Position numbers and translations under genes: made by a program. A stretch of 64,000 bases of DNA from assembly GCA_947462335.1 (NCBI GenBank), contig OX381704.1, forward strand, positions 43,280,942 through 43,344,941. The letters are read 5' to 3'. The number at the start of each line of letters is the position of its first letter. Position 1 is the stretch's first letter. The notes under the pieces are model-generated. The model saw nothing but the letters and a program-made list of their open reading frames with translations, had not been told where the DNA came from and did no database searches. This document shows positions 57,180 through 64,000 of this stretch, one piece after another. The DNA comes from Harmothoe impar (lineage: Eukaryota > Annelida > Polychaeta > Phyllodocida > Polynoidae).

Positions 57180-59860
57180 TAACTTCAGGTGCTTTTCTAC
57201 CTTATAGCGGCACAGGAATGCCCCACCCGAGGGTTTATAGCCCACTGACTACAATTGCAAAAACACTATCAGAAAAATGTAATTGGATCAGACAAAGCAG
57301 CAGGTGCCAAACAGGCAACCAGCAAATATGATTAATGGAATTCCATTTTATTTTTATGCTACCCATGGGTCTTCTGTGAATCAAAAACATGGTCACTGTC
57401 TCTGGAAAACTAAGGTTATTTCAGCCTTGTTGCTATGGATTCCTTCGATTTTCTTCTGTGTGTATGCTATTATGATAATTAAAGTGGGAAGAGAGCACTA
57501 GATTCTCAGCAGTCAGCAGTCATAGCTATATAAAACGACTTTCAGTGCATCTGGCATTGACATTTCATTGCTGTTTTAATCTAAACTAAAAGACTTTAAC
57601 TTTGAGTTTGATCTCTGGTTTCATTATCTGTTATTACTGTTATTACAAAGAAGGTCAAACAACAACCTTTATCGATATTCGCTTATTAATTGCTATCCAA
57701 TAACTGGTGGCCTTGGAAAATGTAGTTCTGGCTTAAACTACCGGCCATATTCCATGAAAATATGCAACTTTGCAAGTATGTGATCCCTGGGATAGTGACT
57801 AAGAAATAAAGAAAGTGTATTGGAGACATAATTTACACCTTTCTGACAAGGAGACGTAGTGCTCATGTTAAATATTTTTGGATTAATTCAAAGGTTCTCA
57901 TTCTTTGTTTCATGACAGGAGCTGGAATTTAGTAGTATTGCAGCAATAGGACAGCATAATGCCCACCAACCTTCATTTCTAGATCTACTGTTTTCTATGT
58001 TTGCTTATGATATTGTAAGGAATCCAGTTCTCCCCTTAAGATCGCTGGTCACAAGGCCATGTTACTGTATCCGTGAAAAGCCCGCAATGAAAATGTTATA
58101 AAACTTGCTCAAACTCGTCAAATCACTTCATAAGTGAGATGATTTCGTCCTTCTATTTAGATATTTTGCTAACTTGTATCCCCATATAATAATACATAAA
58201 CTCTTATCTACTGTTTAATTCAAGAACGTTCCGGTAACTCCCCTGAGCTGCTCATCCGTCAGAGTATAGGGAATTGCTCAGTACATACCACAACCACACA
58301 TACACTCTCTATAGGGAGGAAGGTATGCATTGATTAGCTGCCAGCCAATTGATCTACATCCATACCAACCATCACAGATTGCGCATACAATGTGGTCAAT
58401 GGCTAGTATGCATACCCACCTACCGGTCTCCCAGCCAACATGGAGGTGCAAAAATGGGGGGGGGGGGTAAGACAAAGCCTGCACAGCTGCAGGGTGGTCA
58501 GCGGTAGGGTCTAATAGATACAGCACATGACAAAGCATGCCCACATGAGCTGCTCCAGGCTGGGGCCTGAGCTGTTCTGTCAAATTCGTGTAATTTCTGG
58601 TGCCATTGAATGATCCATTAGTTTAGATCTGAAGATAGATTATGTCTTCAGGCAAGACAAAGGGAGATTAAGCTGGTAAGTTTCCATTGGTCGGTGGACC
58701 TCAAATTAATTTATGCTACTTTTTATCTGCTGCAGAGTCCTGGGGCTAATTGTCTGGTGATAAATCTAAAAAGATCTAACCTAATTAGCTTCTTTATAAT
58801 AGGGCATAATATGGTAGTCTGTGGTATAATGGATGAATAATTATAATAGGAACAAAGACTATCTGCTACCTTTGTCATAGACCACCAAATTGGGTTCCGG
58901 GTATACCTCAGATTGACTGCACCATTGTAGGACAAGGCTTTGACTTGATTGCCTTACCAAAACACATGCATGTAATAAATAAGACCTTCAATACAAAAAT
59001 GTGTCTCTCCTTCAACTCCATTTCCCTGTCTGGCCCCATCTGCGTTGGGTCAGATGCAACAGAGCATACAATAATCTAAGTGATGTATACTGCATGTTTT
59101 TCCCAGTGATATGAAAGCACAATATTCCATGTAAACTATCCATACCTCAATATACTCCCTACCATTTCCTTCCCTCGGCTCCACCTGCTCCCTGCACCAC
59201 TCTATCCCTCTTTTCCCCCGTCCCTTAAGGTCTGCCTTCCTTCTCTACATTCCCAATTCAGCTGTATGGAACGTGAGATAATGTAAACAGTATACGACAG
59301 GAAATACTGAATCTTCTATGTCTACTGATAGATACTCTTTCCGCTCCCATCTATAAGCAAGGCCCTTTGACAGGTCAGGCCAGTACAAAGACCCACCATT
59401 CCTCAGGAGCAGAGGAGCGGCCGATCTACTTATACACTGTTATAGACCTCTTTACAAAAGTAGGATGTAAGCTTCAAATGTAGGCTTTGCTTTACATGGC
59501 CGGGCATGGGTATGGTGGTGTAGTGCCCAGTGGCCTTATCTTTCTTATCCTGGGGCCATTCTATCACTATAAGGCCATGTATACATTAGGTTCCTGCCAC
59601 ATCCATTTTCCCTTTGATGCTGTGCAGTAATCCGATTGTCGGCAGGAGACTAACGCCAACAAGGGGTACCTTCTACAACACAGGGACTGTAGGGGGAGCA
59701 GTGTCTTATTGAGGCACAACCACAGACGTCAATACTTTAATTCCTGCCCGCGAGGAGCGTTCTCCAGATAGTGGTCGATGATGAATGGAATGATGGGAGA
59801 ATTACGATGCCATCTCTCTGCCCACTTTGGATCATTACACAATGAGACAGTGGAGAATAA
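57180..59860 (+). repeat. Tandem non-coding unit, copy 3
   Basis: Blocks align with copy 2: 57215-57530 with 46935-47290 (gactacaattg..aaaac, agcagcaggtgc, aaatatgattaat), 58310-58590 with 47395-47720 (ggtatgcattgattagctgc; cacatgagctgctcca against copy 1), 58620-58860 with 48020-48430, 59540-59850 with 55330-55650. A C/G-run at about 58456-58467 is private to this copy. Confidence 0.7.
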
Positions 59861-59899
59861 AAAAAACATTTACAAGTTTTGGTTTGTGTCTTTTTTTTC

Positions 59900-62800
59900 T
59901 CAATGTTAAGCGGATAAACTGGTGAGTAACAAGCTGTAATATGCCATGTGCATGTCCTAGAAAGTGTCAATTATAAAGATGGTTAAGATACTTACTTGTA
60001 GTCAAGCTTAACGTACGTTTTTCTTATTTACTCGGTGCCTGAGGAACATAGGATCATTCTTCGTGCATCTGAATGGGACATAAACAAAAGAGGAATTTAT
60101 CAAACCAAAAATATTTATATTATGTGTCAGTGGGCAGTGCACAATTTATTCAATATGAATATTCAATCCCACAAGTATGATACCTCTGATACTCTTGGGT
60201 ATGGTCATTAAAGGATGATTTTTCCTAAAAATGTTCGTATTCTAAACACGATAACCACCAATTAAGACTGTTCCCGAATATCAACCCCTATACTAACGTA
60301 AGTGACGATGACCTCTTGTTTATAAGTGCATAGCCATTAACCATTGGTGATTAATCTTCGTCAAAAATGTTAAACCCAGTATGATTATGAATAGCATTAT
60401 GTGGATGAATAGTCTGCTCTCGCTAACATAAGTATCTATAAAACTGGGTGAGCATATGATGACAACTATAAAGGCATGAGTCTGATGTACAATAATAATG
60501 GTGAAATAAACAAGTGAACAAACCTAAAACACAATGAACAAGATAGCTGCCGCTTATCAGTATAACACAAGGCTATTGCTGGGCCCTAAATACCCTTATG
60601 TCCTATTGAGTCTTTCATTTATTCAAATTTCAATTCTGTGGAAACATTAATTGTGACAATAAGGCACGCAGGCTTCATTATCCCACCCATCTTCTTGTTA
60701 TTGAATACCTTCGCCAGGTCTGAGGATGCCTATTGGCAACTCCTGACATGTATGAGGTCAAAAAGAGATGGGTGTTGATTGAAAATAATGAATATTCAGA
60801 GGGATCTTAGTGAGAAGTAACACTATCCTCTTGATACATGGTTATTGATATGGGATTAGGAGCAGGCAGCCACAGCAAAGGAAAACTGAGGAATTCTGGG
60901 CCCCATACAAGGTGTATTGTCTCCTGACCAAGGGGACTAGGATTGAATCCTTCTTTATCAGCACAGTGTCAGCTTTAGCCTCTATATTGTTCATAGACTT
61001 GAGTTAATATAATCATCTCCCTGTAATCTGACCACCCTATATGGACATGTGTAAAGGTGCAAGGTAGTGTGGATGCTAAAAATGATCAATTGTAGATGCT
61101 GTACGATTGGAAATACAAAAGAGTAGCCGCACCGACAATAAGGCATGTATTTGATCTCACTTCTGCAGAAAAAGGAACAGCTAAACAATTGCTAAATCAA
61201 CACCAATATATAAATGCAGCCATACAATATAATATATTCAGATTGGCTGGACCTATGGACCTGTAAATCCTCAGATGTAAATTAAATATATTTCTCTCAT
61301 GCCTCAAACTGTAGTCTGAATGTATTGCCCTGTATCCAATACCCTGAAACACAATTGATCCCCAGGTTGGAACACATCTCAACTTGGATGGGTTAATAAG
61401 AATGACCAAATAACTTCCAGGGTTGAGTCGGTGTACTAATAGTAGCCCCTCCTGAGTGCAGATGGAGCATGGCATAATTCACCCCAATTAACCATCCTGC
61501 TACTTATATGCCATCAATCCTACATAATGGAAAATCAATTACCATTTGACTTTCGCCATTGCATAAGTTTTCCCATATTCTGGTAATTGGCATCAATTCA
61601 GTGGCAACAGTTCTCCCCTTTAGAAAAAAGAAGCTGACACAAAAGTTTTGACATTACTCTTGCTTTATCCACAGCTTCTACACGTCAGCTGAGTGAAGAT
61701 GTAGTGCAGGTACTTTGGGATCACAGCACTGTGATTGCCCTTATAGGCATGCCTGAGGGGCCTGAGGGTCACAATTGTCTTTAGGGGATTATTCTTCATT
61801 AACTGGACCAGTATAGACAATGGAGAAGACCTCGGGTGGATAATCTTCTAGAAAGTGCTTGTTTAGTTAAATGTAATAGAATTGACATGATCTTGTGCAA
61901 TAAATGTAAATGCAGTCATTATCGTTGATTGGGCAGATACTTCTTACAGCTATGGGTCTCCATCTGTTATACTAACTGAATTTAGTGACATGAGCAGCTC
62001 CAATACATAATGCTAAAGGAGGGTCAGTGGGTCTGATGAAGCAGGGTCAGGGAGATGTCTGTGATGACTATAGATGCACAGACTACACAGTCACAGATGG
62101 GCTCATCAATAGGGGAGTCTCCCTGAGCAGCTCTGGGTATGCAGAGCAGCTCTGGCCTTGGATCAGGTTGAGCAGGCCTTATTGGGGGCTAATCCAGGAA
62201 TACCATGGAGAAAAGCCTCCATTTAGAACAACATGCCTCCCCTCCCAAAACACACATACAGAGAACTCGCCCCTGAGGGCAGGGGTTGGTGTCGCCCAAC
62301 CACTATAATATAATTATACCCGGCATCTGCAATTGATCCAGATAGTAGGTCAAAGTATTCTTTGTTAATCGGGAATTTCCTCTTTGTAAATTGGGATGAA
62401 AGGGCTGGGACTGGCCTCTGTTTGAGTCTTGACTTAGAACACAGCTCACACCAGCCCATTCAGAAATTAGTGTTACATGAGTTCTCATTGCAGTACGTCA
62501 CTCTAGAATACCCGTAGGCCCAGACCTACATGCCATATACCACACTAGACTCCCTCTCTTAGTGAAATGTGCAGACCATTGCTTCTAGGAAAAGCATCCC
62601 TCACCCAGGCTATTCAGATCGATGCGGTTTCTTTAAAGAGTGCCCAGTGTCCAATGCCAATGACTTAATGAAGCATCCTCTTTTATCAGAGTCTGTATCA
62701 TTTCCACTAGCAGAGCGATGAAATATCAATAACAGTCCTCAAGAATTGAATACAATTGGTACTTATTAACTGAAGATGTAATACTGATGCCATCAAATGA

Positions 62801-63540
62801 AAACTGAATAGCACTGTTCTAGGGAATAGCATGTGGGCATTATGTTTTAATGGATGTACTCAGAAGGCATGGCACAGCGCAGCCTACTGCTCTAAGATTT
62901 AAACCAATTAGCTGAATGATTACAAAATGGGTTGGATCTTTAATTAACCGAGATGAGAGAGGGCACATGAGAACTTGATTAAGTTAAGGAGTGGGTAGGA
63001 ATAACATGACAAGCACACGAAGCAAAGAAAGAAGCTTACCTTGATGTGAAATACAGTTCCACATTTATCAACATCCTAAACAGAGAGAGAACGAGCACTA
63101 TCACCAAACTACCTGACTACAAAGGATAAACCGATTCTCTTGGGTCTCACTTAGACTCAAGTCAGCCTTTACAGTACAACACAAAGAACTCCCCATCTGG
63201 AGCTGTATTGTCAAGCGTCCCTACACCGATGCCTGCTTCCAATGGTCCTATATAGGGTAAGCACATTGTGACACCACAAAGGAGGGAAAAAACAGGGAAT
63301 ACCCCAACAGACACAGTATAGAGGACAACAGGAAGTTGTTTGGACGGAGTACTGGAAACAGACCACATGCTACCCTACCTATTCCGCCTTAGCTAGATGT
63401 CCAGTGTACTGCGCCATTTGCAATTGTACCCTTCTGTATTCCCTCTGCTCTCCAGCTACCAGCTCAGCCAGAGCATGTGTTCTAGATAAGGGGTCCAGCA
63501 GCTTGTAAGTATTGTGAATGGTTGTACCTGGACATTCCTA
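59900..63540. other. Intergenic; nothing firm
   Basis: No gene recognised. A short stretch at about 60925-60955 (ctaggattgaatcctt) resembles a tRNA B box but no A box with proper spacing is seen. Confidence 0.4.
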
Positions 63541-63551
63541 ATGTCACCTGT

Positions 63552-63650
63552 CCCTCATAGAGTAGTGGTTAGCATGGTGGATTCATGATGCAGAGGTCCT
63601 AAGCTCAAATCCCTGTCAAGTCATATCTTGGTGACCATACCAATAATAAC
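63552..63650 (+). mobile_element. tRNA-derived SINE head
   Basis: gagtagtggttagcatggtg reads as a tRNA-like A-box region, and aggtcctaagctcaaatccc, about 35 bases on, as a B-box region; the spacing fits a tRNA-derived pol III promoter. The acceptor stem is not complementary and the sequence runs on into tgtcaagtcatatcttggtg, so it is a SINE rather than a tRNA gene. Confidence 0.6.
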
Positions 63651-63655
63651 CAATA

Positions 63656-63795
63656 GGCTGTGTCTCACGACCTTGGGACAATGTTTTTGTCTCTGATCGG
63701 TCAGAGACGGCACCCGGTCAGAGACGGCACCTGGTCAGAGACAGCACCCGGTCAGAGACAAAAACATTGTCCCAAGGTCGTGAGACACAGCCAAT
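63656..63795. mobile_element. Hairpin element with perfect 40-bp arms
   Basis: The arm 63656-63695 (ggctgtgtctcacgacctt... to gtctctg) is the exact reverse complement of 63753-63792. The loop holds a tandem array of three roughly 18-base units (cggtcagagacggcac-type). The six bases ccaata flank both ends (63650-63655 and 63791-63796, overlapping the last arm bases), a likely target duplication. It sits inside the SINE-derived sequence. Confidence 0.75.
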
Positions 63796-63953
63796 ACATT
63801 TTCTTATTTATACATATAGTTCCTTTCAAGAAATCGGAATACAAATTTCGTCCAAACGCTATTGATATTTCTTTGATAAAATTATATTCAAGGTTGTTAC
63901 TTGCCTCTACTTATCAAAGCAAAATATATTTGATATATAAGAATATATAAATG

Positions 63954-64000
63954 CATGGTATGGTCACCTAGATATTACTTGACAGGGATTTGACCTTAGG
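63954..64000 (-). mobile_element. Inverted SINE fragment (cut by window edge)
   Basis: catggtatggtcacctagat ... gacagggatttgacc is the near-perfect reverse complement of 63597-63643 of the SINE. Its head lies beyond the window. Confidence 0.65.

Noticed and set aside
63552..63630. Functional tRNA gene
   Set aside because: A- and B-box-like words are present but no complementary acceptor stem or intact cloverleaf.

Overview
This is a 64 kb stretch of an AT-rich animal genome. Two things show it is eukaryotic: a receptor exon that ends in a consensus GTAAGT splice donor, and a sequence dominated by retrotransposons, short inverted-repeat elements and old duplications with almost no coding density. 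The only host gene recognised is a gustatory-receptor-like (GRL) seven-transmembrane protein on the minus strand. GRLs are known from molluscs, annelids, echinoderms, hemichordates and cnidarians, but to my knowledge not from vertebrates. The source is therefore probably a non-chordate invertebrate, perhaps a lophotrochozoan; I cannot name the species.

Layout. At 1-3.7 kb a diverged non-coding duplication flanks a PIF/Harbinger-like miniature element. At 4.5-6.2 kb lies the GRL coding exon plus a possible 5' untranslated exon. From 6.6 to 19.2 kb there are small hairpin elements and a collinear non-coding duplication of at least 3.5 kb (8.5-12.0 kb matching 15.6-19.2 kb). At 20.6-21.9 kb there are two GC- and CpG-rich islands. 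From 22 to 29 kb I see little beyond one strong hairpin and a weak duplication. At 29.2-34.7 kb sits a tyrosine-recombinase retrotransposon of Ngaro/PAT type with split direct repeats A1-gag-RT/RNaseH-YR-B1-A2-B2. From 39.6 to 59.9 kb three diverged copies of a roughly 4-5.5 kb non-coding unit lie in tandem. The middle copy is split by a two-ORF LINE (49.36-55.23 kb, minus strand). The right end carries a tRNA-derived SINE head, a perfect 40-bp hairpin and an inverted SINE fragment.

How the parts work together. The YR element encodes gag, RT-RNase H and a tyrosine recombinase that would insert a circular DNA made by reverse transcription. Gag and RT are in one frame, separated only by a UAG codon. 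The first Asp of the RT YxDD motif is His, so this copy is probably not competent for reverse transcription even though its repeats look young. The LINE encodes an endonuclease-RT protein with all expected motifs and an ORF1 protein with coiled coil, RRM-like domain and basic tail. Between the RRM region and the tail lies a domain that reads as a NADAR (YbiA-like, DUF1768) N-glycosidase fold. An ADP-ribose/NAD-related domain in a LINE ORF1 is the most striking item here. The LINE also carries a 191-bp inverted copy of its own 5' end between ORF1 and ORF2, which would let its RNA fold into a long duplex with ORF1 in the loop.

All repeat comparisons were made by eye. Identities called perfect are those I compared base by base; divergent duplications are given with approximate boundaries.
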